The notes under the pieces are model-generated. The model searched no databases and was not told the DNA's origin. It saw only the letters and a list, made by a program, of their open reading frames with translations. The position numbers were made by a program, and so were the translations under genes. This document shows positions 1-12,228 of a stretch of DNA of 64,000 bases, piece after piece. The stretch spans positions 124,001 through 188,000 of the forward strand of contig CAJNDT010006149.1 of assembly GCA_905221615.1 (NCBI GenBank). Direction: 5' to 3'. Source of the stretch: Symbiodinium sp. CCMP2592 (Eukaryota; Sar; Dinophyceae; Suessiales; Symbiodiniaceae). Numbering within the stretch: position 1 is the first letter of the stretch; each line of letters starts with the position of its first letter.

Positions 1-3000
1 TTCTTGGTCGTGAGGAAACGAACTTCACGTCCTCGGCGAATGTCACACTGAGCTTGACAGATTTCCGGGTCGACGTAGTCGGTCCCGGTGATTCATCATC
101 AGTCGAACAATCCGAATCAGCGTCGCTGTCAACGGATGAACAAACTGACTCTTCATCACTCTGCCTTGAGGATCTTTTCCAGGTAGCTGGCGCTGATGGA
201 TTCCACCTTCGACACAATCTGATGGCGGGTGCTGCTGGGAGTGCTTTGGCCTTCGCATTTGGTTTGGCTGGTGTCGCCTTGGCTTCGGACTTGGCCTTGG
301 CCTTTGCCTTCGGTTCTGGTGCCGGAGTGGCGGCAGCCTCATGCTTGAAAGGACAATTCTCCCTTGAGCACGAACCAGTGTTCTTGAACGAATAGCATAT
401 CCGAATTCCCCCTCCGGATGGACTTGGAGTTCTTGATCTCGGAGTGAGTGGTCTCTCTGGAGTCTTCTTGGAATGACTGAATGGGCACTTGTCACCGTTC
501 CGACACCCGGCATCTGTGAAATGGAACTTGCAGCGGATGTGCTTCTTGCTCTTGTCACCCTTGTTGTCCGCTGACTCGCTTCTTGTCTTCTTCTTGGGCT
601 TCGGCTTGACCTTCGCGTGGCTCTTAGCCTTGCTCTGAGGAAGGACAGGAGCTGCGTTGTCGGGCTTGGTAGGAGCCACTTTCACCTTAGGAGATGGCAC
701 TCCCTTGGGTGGCGTCTTGTCAGGTACCTTGGCCGGCACAGCAAGCATGTCTTTGCCTTCCAGCATTTGGCGCAAACCGATTTGTGTCTGGGTGAGATTT
801 GCTTGTTCACGTCACCGCATGATGGTTCGATCGATGATCTTGATGAGGTTGTCATACGATCGATCCTCGTGGTTGTAGGGTAGATGTTCATAATGCATAC
901 CCAAATCCATCTTCATTGCGGGCGAATCCTTGATCTTGCTGTACAAGCAATCTCGAAGAGCTGTCTTGGATGGTATGTCCTCTGGCCTCATCCGTCCAAG
1001 GACTTCCAACCATGTCTGTTTGAACGTATGGAGCTTGTTGTCACCCTGGTACTGGAGCTTCACTAAGTAGTCAAGCGTGATGATCATGCCAAGACGATCA
1101 TGTGTCCGGAAACTTTCATACATCATCGCAATGATCTGTCGTCCTTTGATGATCTTGCCTTGTGGTTGGCTGATGTAGTCGTTGGCCTTCCGGTTCACTT
1201 CCAGGTACAGGTCAGCAGACTTGTCACCACCGGCACGCAACATTGCAACCATGGCGACTCCCAACTTGACATCAATGCTTTTGAACTTCTTGTGTCCGGA
1301 ATCGTTCAAAGCTTCAACATCAGGGAATGGGTTGAAAGCTGGTGCCAGCCACAACATCCAATCCTCATGGTTGGGGTCAGCTGATGCTCCGAGAACATTC
1401 GCAGTGCATACAGATCGCCAATTGTTCAGATGAGTAAGTGTGGGCCAAGGAGGTACCGTCACCTTGTCGGCTTCCCTCCTGGAAATCCTCACCTCTGTAA
1501 CTTCAGGATCTGCGTCCCCATCAGGATCATGCGCATCAGGAGGATCCGGATCGGGTTCGCCTCCGCCTTTCTTCTTCTTGTCATCATCGTCATCCGGATT
1601 AGGCGGATCTGGCGGGTCAATCCCCGCACCGGCATCGTCCTCTTGCCCTCCATCTTCATGTTCATCACCAGCTACATCACCGTCACCATCTCCTTCGCCT
1701 TCTTGCATTGCTTCGGCGACAAGTTTCCACTCATCACGGTCAGCACGGAGACGTTGCTCGGCTTTCTGAGCTTTGAAGACTTCGCTTCGCAACTCAGCGA
1801 TCTTCTCCTCATACTGCTCCGCAACCTCCTTCTCGATTTGGCGTTTTCTCGCATCTTGAAACGATGTGTCGATAGCCCCGGGTGTTGGCCCTTTGGCAAC
1901 ATTGGAATTAAGGCCTTTTAGCGATGCGATCACACCGTCGAGGTCAACAGGTCTGGAAGAGCTGGCAGACGCTGTGGGATTCGACCCCGGCATCCCGCGA
2001 TCTTTCAGAAGTTCATGAAGTTGTTGATCGCGCACGGTTGTCGCATCATTTCGCCCTCGGTTACGTCCACCTGGAATACCGAACAACTCGGCTGCACTCG
2101 GCGTAGCTGGAATGCCAAACAATTCGGCGGCACTCGGCGTGGCCGGGATGCCGAAGAGTTCAGCTGCACTAGGCGTGGAACGCTCAAGTGCTGGATTGTT
2201 GGTACGAGGCACGTTGTGCGCGGGTACCGAATCTGCTACGATTGGTGCTGTTCCATGAGGCGGATCGACCTCTCCCTTCAGGTTGCCGATGAAATAGCTT
2301 CCACCCGTGAACTTCATATCGTCCGTAACGAGATTCTTATCTTTGTTCGATTCGGAGAATGCGAACTTCCCTCTGGCGACTGGACTAACCTGACTAGGAG
2401 ATCGTATTTCAGGGGATCGTACCTCACCTCCTGCAGAAAATGAAGGTACTACTTCCTTTCCTACATGTTCCCAGCCAGACTCAGTAGTCCTTGAAGACAT
2501 GGGCATACTCGGAGGTCGGGCTGGTCCAGCATGCATGTTGGAACTTCGTGCCGCCTCCAGCTCGCTGCGCGTCCTTGACTGAAGATCTTCCTGTGTTCTG
2601 AGCGCTCGTCTGAGATCGTTCAGCTCATCGTGCAAGGTCGGCAACGCCTGCCTCGCGTGATCTTCATTCTGCTGAAGCTGATCTTCTGCATCTTGCATCC
2701 TCTTCACTGCCATTTTGCGATACTCTTCCTCTTCACCAAGTCGTTCACGAAGTCGAAGACGTTCTTGATCGAGTGCTGCACTGTTTCCAGCCAATCCTTG
2801 AATATCGTTCATGACTCGCAACTCCTGGTTCCTGGCGAGAAGGAATCGTTCCTGCATAGCATGCATGGCTTGTTCAGAACTCGCCGTGCTTGATCGGAGG
2901 AATAAGTTCTCCCTGGCTTGCTCATGGAGCTCCTGTGTCAGATGCTCATACTCGCGCGCCATGAGTTCTCCGTCGCCTTGAGCTCGTTTTTCCAACTGCA

Positions 3001-3906
3001 CGAAGTTCGTAGCCGCTTCTGTTCGAAACATGTGAAGCTGTTAGGCGAGCTCTTCGGCAACAGCATGTCCTCGACGCTGTTGAGCAGAGTTCTGTTCATC
3101 CATTCGGAACAACGCCGCTTCATAGTCTCGTTTCATCCCCTGATTGACATTATTGATGTGCCGCATGGCCAAGCATGCGTGATCACGTTGTCGCTCCAAT
3201 TCTTCGATGCGAAGTCCAGATCCCTCATCTTCTTGTTGCATCTCCTTGATCTTTTCCATCAGGGTTTTCACGACACCTTCATACTCTTGCACTTGGCTTC
3301 GGTAGTACATCTGCTGAGCAAGACTCGAAGCTTCTCAAGTTGTTGTCGCATCTCCTGATAGATGTTCGAACCATCGGCTATGGCCGGGGTGGCAGCCGAT
3401 GAAGCGTCACCTTGCACCGGTATGGTATCAAGGGTCATGTCTGCATCGTCGGCTTCATGGGGATGATTGGTGACCATCTTCCTCCATGTCATGGACCTGT
3501 CCCGTCCTCTGGTAGCTGACGTCCTAGACCGTGCCGAAGAGCTTCTCGAAGACGCTGGCTTAGACTTCTTCTCCAATGTTATCACTCCTCTGTCCTTTGT
3601 TCTCGACGGGGTCCTTGGCACCTGAAAACCAGATGCTTCAGATCGTCGTTCTGTAGCTTTGCCAGTCCTTGATCCTGAGGATGTTGGACGTGACGGCGTA
3701 GATGCTCTTGGTGAGTTCTTCGCTTTTGCTTTGGGAACTGCCTTTGCGATGGCGAGCGCTGAAGGCTGACCTTTGTCATCCTCCGTGGAACTATCAATGG
3801 ATTGCACCACTGTGTCATCAGCAGTCGAATCACCGACTGCCGGCGCTGCCACGTCGGCACCGAAAGTCATTGTCGTAATCGTATCTTGACTTGATCCCGA
3901 GCTCAT
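1..3906 (-). mobile_element. copia-like LTR retrotransposon, 5' (gag) part only
   Basis: The stretch codes, on the minus strand, for a gag-type protein and runs off the left edge, so protease, integrase and RT would lie outside the window. No LTR pair, primer site or target duplication can be seen for it: the 5' end should lie to the right of 3906, but nothing there matches the LTR of the complete element at 8768-16996. The assignment rests on the layout shared with that element's gag: Lys/Pro/Ser-rich stretches, long coiled coil, a globular alpha-helical domain, then CCCH zinc fingers. It is probably a different family of the same superfamily. Confidence 0.65.
1..3906 (-). pseudogene. gag polyprotein with two CCCH zinc fingers, broken
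   Basis: Read from ATG at 3906 (first residues MSSGSSQD) leftwards. The N-terminal 200 residues are Ser/Lys/Arg-rich and low complexity. A one-base frameshift near 3310-3335 leads into a long coiled coil. In the new frame there is an in-frame TAA at 3041-3043 and an in-frame TGA at 812-814, after which the same frame stays open to the window edge. Around 830-1430 lies a helical domain (Trp-rich start PPWPTLTHLNNW) resembling a capsid domain. Beyond the TGA come two CCCH fingers: C-x8-C-x5-C-x3-H at about 473-525 and C-x8-C-x4-C-x3-H at about 341-388, separated and followed by Lys/Ala/Pro-rich linkers. Gag packages element RNA; CCCH fingers presumably replace the CCHC knuckle. The breaks make it non-functional unless they are sequence errors. 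Confidence 0.7.
2073..2180 (-). repeat. three tandem 36-bp units inside gag
   Basis: Three in-frame copies of 36 bp encode the dodecapeptide TPSAAELFGIPA or close variants in a row. The unit keeps the reading frame, so it is an expansion within the coding sequence. Confidence 0.85.
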
Positions 3907-4416
3907 TGTGGAAATGGTAGATCAAGTAGTTCTTGTTGTAGAAAGCCTGCGTGGGGATTTGATCTTGATGTTGCCCTTGTTGCTCACCCCACAGAGCTAT
4001 GTTGAATACTGGCGTGGTTGCCCTCTACGAACTCAGCCACTCTCTCTTTCCCTTTCTCACACGTAAGCCACACTCCCCTTGCAGGCAGATCCAAAGCTCG
4101 CTTGTTTTGCACTCTCGCGGCCAGCGATGGATCGTCTGTGCTCGGGATGGCTCTGTCCCTCGGAAGGTCACAGAAGACGAATAGCTTTTAGCTATGGGCA
4201 ATGCTTTCTAGAGCATGTGCTCACACTTGAGCCAAAGTTGCGTGGGCGGAAAGCATACAGGAAGGTTCGGCATTGCGGCGTGCGTAGCACTTCCACAAGC
4301 CCAAACCTAGAGACGAAGGACGCGTAGCGTGCCTTCTCTCTTGACCTATACATGGCCTTGCTCACAGCTCTTATCGTGACACCGTAGAACTTGACTAGGC
4401 ATCGTAGTCCGTTCGC
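3907..4416. other. upstream flank of the gag remnant, no gene seen
   Basis: This should hold the untranslated leader and perhaps the 5' LTR of the left-hand element, but no repeat partner exists in the window. At 4226-4247, minus strand, 11 bases match the 3' end of the dinoflagellate spliced leader (see findings). Confidence 0.4.
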
Positions 4417-4417
4417 A

Positions 4418-4467
<50 letters not shown>

Positions 4468-4487
4468 GACTACTACTAGTACTGCCG

Positions 4488-4518
<31 letters not shown>

Positions 4519-4810
4519 AGTTGCTGCTGCTACTACTACTACTACTACTACTACTATTACTACTATTACTAGTACTGCTGCTACTACTACTACTGCTCAT
4601 CCTCCTGCTCCCGCTCCTGCTCCTGCTACTCTACTGTTGTGCACGCTGTGATGTTGCTGCTACTGCTCCTGGTGCCACTGCTGCAGCTGCTACTACTACT
4701 TGTGTGACAATCACTACTACTCCTACTACTCCTACTACTCCTACGAATTACTGATGCTACTACTACTACTAAACCTACTACTGCTACTGCTGCTGCTACT
4801 GCTACTACTG

Positions 4811-4847
<37 letters not shown>

Positions 4848-5060
4848 TACTGCTACTACTGCTACTACTACTGCTACTACGACTACTACGGCTACTACTA
4901 CTGCTATTACTACTACCTCTACTGCGACTTCTATTTCTATTACTACCACTCCCGACTACCACTACCACGGCCACTACCACTACCCCTACCCCCACTACCA
5001 CTACCACTGCGACTCCGACTACAACTTCTGCCACCACTGCTGCTACTACTACTGCTCCTA
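4417..5060. repeat. (TAC/CTA)n triplet array, interrupted
   Basis: About 640 bp of CTA/TAC triplets with interspersed CTG, CTC and CCA units. Pure runs reach roughly 60 bp near 4418-4478. Open frames across it (poly-Thr, poly-Leu, poly-Ser) are repeat artefacts. Confidence 0.95.
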
Positions 5061-7536
5061 CTACTTATGGCTTCTTCTACTACTTCTTCTACTACTTCTC
5101 CCAGCTAAGTACTACGTACTACTCGTACGTACTACGTACGACCTACCGCGTACTGCTCGCTACTCAATCCACTTACGGTTCCTTACTCCAAGTACTTACG
5201 TCTTTCGGGACTGCCACGGAAGCAATGAATCTGATGCATTGCCGGCGTTGTTTCTGATCGGGGCTTGGCCCTGGGTGTCTGCTCGAGCACTCTGGTTGTT
5301 GTTTCAACTCTGGTGGTAGTTTGTGTGGAATCAGTCGGGTGAGGCAGGATGCTACCCATTGCAGCACGAAGACTAGCCGGCGATTGGTTCGAGTCCGGGT
5401 CTTCGGGCAAGCACAGGGACCGCTCCTGGTCCTTTGATGCATCCACGAACAGCTCGGCAGGCATCGGATGGAAACCGAGCTTCCTTCGCAGGAGGCTCCG
5501 TCAACTCATGTTGGTGATGCGTACGGTCCGTGCTGAATGCTTTTGGCCCACCAGCGAGGGGCGTATCGATTGGACACGGATATCCTGCTTCTGACATGTT
5601 ATGCTGCAAGAAATGCATAGCTCACACTTGCTGTTGGGATACTGTTGAACAGTCATAGGCATGGCAACATTTCTGGTGCAGCTGAGCTGGAAGCATGTTG
5701 AAACACTTCATGATCTGTGCAGCACGACGGTCATCCGCCATGCAGCATGTCGAGAAATCAGGTGAGAGTCAGGTGCAGCACACTGTCAACTGCGCCTCGC
5801 TGTTGTGAGTTCTTGCAACTTGCGATGTACAGTAGGAGTTCCTGCAATGTTGGCTACCGGTCATGTTGCCATTCTTATCAGGGTTTTCCCATGGTCCAGG
5901 GTTATACGTATCCACCAATGACGACAGACGAAACAATAACCAGATCAATTCCAGAAAGGAATAGTTCAAATGCATGTGTGTACATGTGCATCCACAGCCG
6001 AGGCACCGATACAGCTCTGCAGCAGGCTCATTCGCCTCGCCGTGGCCGAGAGTCAGCACAGCTGCGGTTTTACCGTCCTCCAGGGCTCTTGAAGCGGCGT
6101 GTGACTCGCGAACGTTTGGGCTTTGGGGCTCGGGTGCTACAGCCCCAGAATTACAGGGTTCAAGGCGAAGGGTCCAGCCTCAGACCCCGACCCGGAATGC
6201 TTCGGAGACCCTCAAACTACGACCCAAGTCCGGCAAACCTTAACGGTGGAGTATGCCAGGGCTGCCACCTGCTGCAAGGCAGATTTGTGAGACAGGATGC
6301 GAACTTCGCCGTCAAAGAGGGCTAGACTAGAAACATCAAGAACCAAGAGCCTGCAGAGGCATGCATCCCCTTCGAGCAGCCGAGCAGCCATCCCGAAACT
6401 CCCAATCCCGTTTCCTTGACTCCGTGTACTGCTGGGACAGTAGATTCGCCCACTAGAAGTGGACTGCCAGAACGATGGAAGTTTCATGTACCCCGCCGTC
6501 GGCTTCTAACTCCCAAACACGCTTGGTCCGCCCCGATAGCCCGGAATTCGATTAGCTCAAAAAAAGCAACGGTTGGCACAAGCAGCCTCACCAAGACTCT
6601 GAGGGCCCCACCAGGAGCAGCTTTCCAACGCCGCGCTTGCGGAATGAGTCGTCGGTACACAGCAACCTGTGAGCCAGAGGTTCTTCCACTTCCCCAACCA
6701 TGCATTCTCTACTTCTCTCTGTCGCTCGCCCCTTGTCTGTCTCCGTGTCCCTGTCGCTGTGTCCAAGTAGCTCCACAAGAATCCACGCATCCGGAGCTGG
6801 TGCCCCTGGCATCATGGCGTAGGCAACTCGTGCGGGTTTGCAGACTTAGAGCCAGCAGCAACAGTCACACGTGACTCTGCCTGCCAGTCCGTTCGCGCAT
6901 GGGCTACAAGAAGTCACATGCGCTTGCCCGAATGCCACAAAGTCAACCGTTAAATCACGACGCAAATGCTGCCTTGTCTGCCGAGAGGTTGCAGGTGTTC
7001 CGCCTTACCTCGGAAAGCCAGAACCTCAGAGCCCTGCAGATTTAAGCTGATATCTAGTGCAACAGCGCTGCCAAGGTCGACCAGGACATGCCGCCAGAAA
7101 TCATCATGCGCAGAATGCAGATATCCTCGGAATTTGCGGACGGAAATGCACGTCTCTCCCTTCTCGAGAAAATGTCAGGTCTCATAAGGGAAGAAGAAGC
7201 CGAGTACCGCTAACAACTCCAGGCCTGAAGGGTTCGGCATCTGAAGCTTGGGCTGCATTTTTTGGAAATCCTCGGCTTCAGGGCTTCCGCATTCTAGCCG
7301 CCATGGTTTTGATTTTGTTACTGACGTTCGTTCGTTGGTCTCGGAAGAAGCCTGCGGAAGTCCCAAACCAGCAAAAATAACGAACTTGGCGCCACTTGCT
7401 CGAAACCAAGACCAAGACACCCTACACCTCTACACACCGACAACCTCAGCATCAAGCTGTCGATTAATTCAGAGCAGCTCCAGAAGATCAGCCCCACGAG
7501 TCGACCACCTTTGTCCGTTTCGGAAGCTGCAGCTGC
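5061..7536. other. 2.5 kb without a recognisable gene
   Basis: Short open frames occur on both strands, none longer than about 200 codons and none with a known domain. No repeat structure was noticed. A perfect Pol III B-box match lies at 5386-5396 but no tRNA fold goes with it. Confidence 0.5.
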
Positions 7537-8430
7537 TGCTGCTGCACTACTTCTACTACTACTGCTACTGCTACTGCTACTGCTACTGCTACTGCTGCTG
7601 CTGCTGCTGCTGCAACTGCTACAACTGCTACCACCACCACCACCACCGCTACCACCACTACCTCTACAACTGCCAAGTCATCTACCGCTGCCACCACCCT
7701 TCCACTACTACCACTGCAACTGTTGCTGCTGGTTCCACCACTACCACTACCCCCTAGTATTGCCACTAGAAGCCATTGCATGTAGTTTTGCCACCGGATA
7801 CCATTGCCCGTACCGCTGCTACCAGCGCTGCCACTACCACTACGCAGCCACTACCACTGCCACCATCCCTTCCACTTTCATTGTTGCCCCTACTACCACC
7901 GCCACTACCACCACCACAGTAGCACCACCGCTGCTTCCAAACGCCTCCACTACAGTACCACTACTGCTGCTACTACCACCACTACTCCCAACTACAACTA
8001 CCACCGCCCTGGCAACTACCACTGCCACTAGCTCTTCTACTGCCGGCGGGATTTCGAAAACGCGCTGGGTAGGGGCTTATAATGAACATGAATGGCCACT
8101 GTCACCACTATCACCACCACTATCACTGCCACCACCACTGCCGGTACCGCTATCAATCAGCCTGGCTTCTGGCAGCGCAAGCACCAGGACCAGGGCATGT
8201 ACGGAATTGCTCTTGCTACCGCCACCACTACCATTACCTTTTGCCGCCCTTCTACCACCACTATTTCTCCGACCACCACCAGCACCACTATGACCACTAC
8301 CACTGCCACCACCACTTCCACCACCACTGTTCCTCCTTCTACTACTATACCACTACCGCTAATTACCACTGCCACCACTTTCATTACCACTACGGTTACC
8401 ACGACCTACCCGCATTGCTCCTACTGCTGC
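7537..8430. repeat. mixed CTG/CTA/CCA triplet arrays
   Basis: Begins with (CTG/CTA)n to about 7620, then (CCA)-rich imperfect triplets to about 8430. Purine/pyrimidine asymmetry keeps long frames open on both strands (Leu/Pro/Thr/His-rich), which I do not regard as genes. Confidence 0.9.
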
Positions 8431-8762
8431 GGTGAAGGCTTCTACTTACGTCACGTTTCAGCAGCGGCATGATGCCGGCAATCACTGCGTCGTCGCAGAA
8501 ATCCTAAGGTACAAACATCACTCACTACGCACATGAAAAGCAGCTCTAAACTCTAAATATGGGACCCAATCACCAACAGGACACATCATCCTGCCAGTTG
8601 GCATTGTCCTTATCATCGCTACTCCATCATCACCACCACTGCAAACGTCGCCTTGGTTATCGTCACCTTCACCATAAACGCCCAGCAGCTTCACCATCAT
8701 CATTACCTTCACCACCGCCGTCATCGTTCATATCGTAGAAAGCACAAGCTCTCAGAACCGCC

Positions 8763-8767
8763 ATTAC
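8763..8767. repeat. target site duplication, left copy (ATTAC)
   Basis: ATTAC abuts the outer end of the 3' LTR and is identical to 16997-17001; 5 bp is the usual copia duplication length. Confidence 0.93.
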
Positions 8768-9050
8768 TGTTGGTTATGAGCAGTGTTTGGGGAAGGAGTT
8801 CCAGTGACGATGCTATAATGAGAAGGAGGACTCGGACTATTGATATTGATTCTAACAGAATGAGGAACATCGTCTAGAGGATCGTACCTACTCTCCATGG
8901 GCCTGTCGAGCCCCCAGGCTCACCAAACCCCAATTCAAAACCCCCAAATCACACATCACTCAACTTTCACGTTCCGACTTGAGCCATCGGTGATGGCGTG
9001 TCATCCTTAGCAGGGGCCATGCATCCTGCATTTTGCACGGTACACCTGCA
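8768..9050 (-). repeat. 3' LTR of the copia element
   Basis: 283 bp, 98.6 % identical to the right-hand copy (four mismatches, no indel). In element orientation it starts TGCAGG and ends CCAACA. It holds a copy of the first 44 gag codons, because gag starts inside the LTR. Confidence 0.95.
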
Positions 9051-9062
9051 CTCCTCCTCGCC
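9051..9062 (-). other. polypurine tract
   Basis: On the element strand GGCGAGGAGGAG lies immediately before the 3' LTR, the place where plus-strand DNA synthesis is primed. Eleven of 12 bases are purines. Confidence 0.8.
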
Positions 9063-9218
9063 GAATCTTCGCACAACGAGTGAGGATTGGGCGTCCCTCC
9101 GGGTGTGCCCACATTAGCAAGAACATGCAACCATCCAAAGCCGGACTATTCCTTAGACTTGGGACGGTAATTATGGTTCATTGTACACCAACCCATATCC
9201 AGGGCCAGTGATCTGAAC

Positions 9219-9905
9219 TCACAAAACATTGAGCTTCTCCCTTGAGCTTTCCAGCTTGACTCGTGAGAGAGTCTTCGTCAAACCATCGGCAGGAATCAGG
9301 TCCCCACTCATGTGTAGCATAGGAATGCCGTCATTTCGAAGGTGATCCCGCAAGTACGAACAGCGCATGCCAAAATGGCGCGTGCGGGTCGGCTGCACAT
9401 ACTCCGATCCCTTGGTCAGGTTGCCAACACAAGCAGAGTTATCCCCGAACAGCTCCGTTTCCGCACTTCGTTGGAGGAACTTGTCCAGAAACAGCTTCAC
9501 CTGCGTCCCGAGCTGGTATGCCGTAGCAGCTGCTTCAACCTCGGCCTCGAAAGCCGAGTATGCCGTCAGGGATTGCCTTTGGGTGCGGTATGCAATGACA
9601 TGATCGCCAAACTTCACAACTACACCCGTTCTCGATCGCGATGCCCCCGGAGCCAGAGATGCGTCACCATATAACCCAAGCTTGGCCTCGATGAGGTTGG
9701 TCCCAGACTTGAAGAAAAGCACCTTATCCCTAGTCCCGGCTACATACCTCCAGACATTCGTGGCAAGCTTATACGTCCTCCGAGGGTCCACCGTGCTCAT
9801 GCAAGACAATGCCCCAACTGTAGCAAGCAGATCCGGCCTAGTCCGCAATCCCAGCCAGAAAAGGGAACCAACCTCCGACTGCGCACGATGCAAATCAGCA
9901 CCATA
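9219..9905 (-). pseudogene. copia RNase H domain (pol C-terminus)
   Basis: RNase H degrades the RNA strand of the RNA/DNA hybrid during reverse transcription. The conserved copia motifs are in order: Asp in YGDAS, Glu in SAFEAEVEAA, Asp in LFGDNSA, the R-H motif TRHFGMR and the terminal PADGLTKTL. The domain ends about 170 bp before the 3' LTR, as expected. It is out of frame with the preceding RT segment; the continuous reading appears to be YGADLHRAQSEVG, which places the frameshift near 9900. Within the domain itself no lesion is seen. Confidence 0.9.
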
Positions 9906-10836
9906 CGCATCACCTCGAGGTGCTGTGGCTCCGTCTGTCCTTCCACGATCTCTGGCAGGTTAGCAGCTCCATTGACCGTCGCCCAGCCACGCCGCTCCAA
10001 TTCCGTGTCTACCCAGGAATGCTGATGCAATGCCACACCTTCTCCCGTGCGTTTGATCACCATCCCCAGAAACTGAAGCTCCTTTCGGACTGCTACTTGC
10101 TTGTCACCCACCTGGACCTTGGCTCCAATCTCCAACTCGTCACTTGGCAGAAAACCTTGGATCTTCAACTGCCAAATGCTCAAAAGAACCTCTGCCAGAG
10201 CTTCGCACAGGGCCACGGGTCCCACAATCAAGCCGTCGTCAACGTACATGTCAAAGATCCCGCAAAAAGACTGCGGCTCCCCTTTCTTTCTGATGGCCCA
10301 CACTCCCGACGAAATTGGATCAAGAAAGTACATCGCGCCTCCCTCGCCCGCGAAGGTCTTTCCATCCAGCTCTTCATTCCGGCAACCCTCCCAAAGCTTT
10401 GGCCCTTTGCGCAATCCGTACAATGGTACAACAATCGGCGAAGCCTCCAAACCTTTGAGGGTTCCACCAATCCTTCCCGGGAAAGCACCTTTGGAGGCCT
10501 GACAAAAGTGTGCTCATTGTCCATCTTCGCATTCAGGAACGCCGGCGTGATGTCCAACACCAGTCCCGTCCAGCTTGGATTGCCAGCAAGACAGGCTGCG
10601 CTCCACCTGATGTGCTCAATGGCAGGGTTGGCGCTCGCATTATCTGGGTCATGACCAACAGTATTCTGCTCATAATTTCCGCGCACCACTATCCGCGCTT
10701 TGGCCCTCCAAGTACTCAAGGGTTCGTTGATGTCCACTTCAGCATCATCTTGAAGAGGTTTCTTAGTCAGCACCACCTTGGACGGTAGCACCTTTGCACC
10801 CGGCGGCACATCCGCCTCATCCCATTCCTCATAAAT
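9797..10836 (-). pseudogene. copia reverse transcriptase domain, frameshifted
   Basis: Copies element RNA into DNA. The N-terminal part (10228-10836) has KARIVVRGN and the palm-A Asp in LVLDITPAFLNAKM, the copia counterpart of DVKTAFLNG. A frameshift near 10430 leads to the part with PLYGLRKGPKLW and the catalytic YVDDG motif. The first part is in the same frame as the integrase segment and is separated from it only by TAG at 10837-10839. A second frameshift near 9900 leads to RNase H. All catalytic aspartates are present, so the domain would be intact but for one frameshift. Confidence 0.9.
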
Positions 10837-12228
10837 CTACTTTGCCTGAAGCGTTTGCAGCTCAGGCCTCAGTCCCTCATTCACCCACTTCAGCTTCTCA
10901 TCCGCCGGCGTCTGAGGATCCGAAAGTACTCTCGCATCTATCGTGTCAGTAACCAGCTGAGCAACCTTCACTTCCGCCTTGTTCATTTCTTGCTCAACCT
11001 CGTACGACAGGATCTTGTAGCGGTCCGCCTTGTCATCCGCCTTCGCCACCCGTTTTTGAGCCATCTGGTTCACAGGTATTGGCTCCTCCTCAAAATGATT
11101 TTCAGCCGAAGCGAATGCCACGAACGGAAACCCTTGCTCTGCATGCTGCCCTTGCTCACGCTCCTCTACCGTAAGCATTCCCAGGTCTACCCCAGGGTCT
11201 CGGACAACCTCGCAATCCCGGACTTGCCCTAGAGAGCTGACCCAGATCAAGTCACCCAGAGGCGTAACATGCGTTCTCCACTGTTCAAGCTTCTTATCAA
11301 TCACAGCTGGCAAACGTGTTGTGATCAAATGCTCTTGGCCAGCACGGTTCACAAGAACGAAAGAACCCTGCACCACAGTGTCCGACCGGCACAAGAACTG
11401 GCCTGCTTCAACCTTAGGTCCGAAAGGCTCTGTGGTTTGAAGTTTGACAGCAACCAAGTCTCCAGGATCGGGAAGCTTGCCCTGGGGCCTGCAGTTCAGC
11501 GTAGCATCCCTCTGTCTCCTCGCCGCTTCAGCCATCATAAGAGGCCAAAACTTCTTGTTCACATTTCCCCGGATAAGAAAACTACGCGCTCTTTCCTTCA
11601 TCAATCCCACAACCCTTTCAGCTAGACCATTGGCTTGCGGATCAAACCCTGCAGTAGTAGTCTTATACACCCCCAGAGCATTAATCCCCTCAACCACTTG
11701 CCGTGCCAGGAATTCGCGTGCTCGGTCGGAATGCACTCTCACCACCTGAGGTCGCTCACCGCACAATGCCGATGCCTGAGCTAAGATACTCTGCAGCGCA
11801 GCAAACATCTCACCCCACAACCTTCTCTTCAAAGGCCTCATGAAGTGAAGCTGCGTATGCTCGTCAATCCGAAACACAGCTACTAGCGCATACTTCGTAC
11901 CATCATAGGCAGCCACATACGGTCCCGCGAGGTCGATCGAGAGGACTCCCTTGGAAATCTGATCAGCAGTCACTTTACGATGCGGGCGGCGCAATCCGCG
12001 AGCTTCATAATCCTTCAAAGTGTGTCCAGGACGCACAGTCGGGGCAGTCAGATCAATCACCTCTTTCGCAGCGATTTCACAAGCCATGAACCCTTCTAGC
12101 TGCAAACCCTCATCATCATCATCATCTGGGCTTTGCGCGCTAGCCGCGCCTACACCCTGAAAATCCCAATCTCCAAAGTCCTGGGTTCCCTGCACGACAT
12201 GCGTCACACCCTGAACAACATCACCCTC
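10837..12228 (-). pseudogene. copia integrase domain of pol
   Basis: Inserts the DNA copy into the chromosome. In the open segment beginning at Met 12207 the rve core is clear: D92 in LSIDLAGPY, D161 in VHSDRAREF and E197 in NGLAERVVG, with 35 residues between the last two (D,D-35-E). The N-terminal HHCC zinc site typical of integrases is not recognisable: the stretch before the core has His but no C-x2-C pair. The segment shares its frame with the dioxygenase-like domain upstream and is cut from it only by TAG at 12229-12231; another TAG at 10837-10839 separates it from RT. Both could derive from CAG. Confidence 0.9.

Noticed and set aside
3895..3915. ATGAGCTC at the start of the left gag as a degenerate half-tRNA primer site
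   Set aside because: Only 8 of 12 bases match the site of the complete element, and no LTR end adjoins it.
5386..5396. Perfect Pol III B-box (GGTTCGAGTCC), possible tRNA gene or SINE
   Set aside because: No T-stem, acceptor stem or A-box at the right distance; no second copy in the window.
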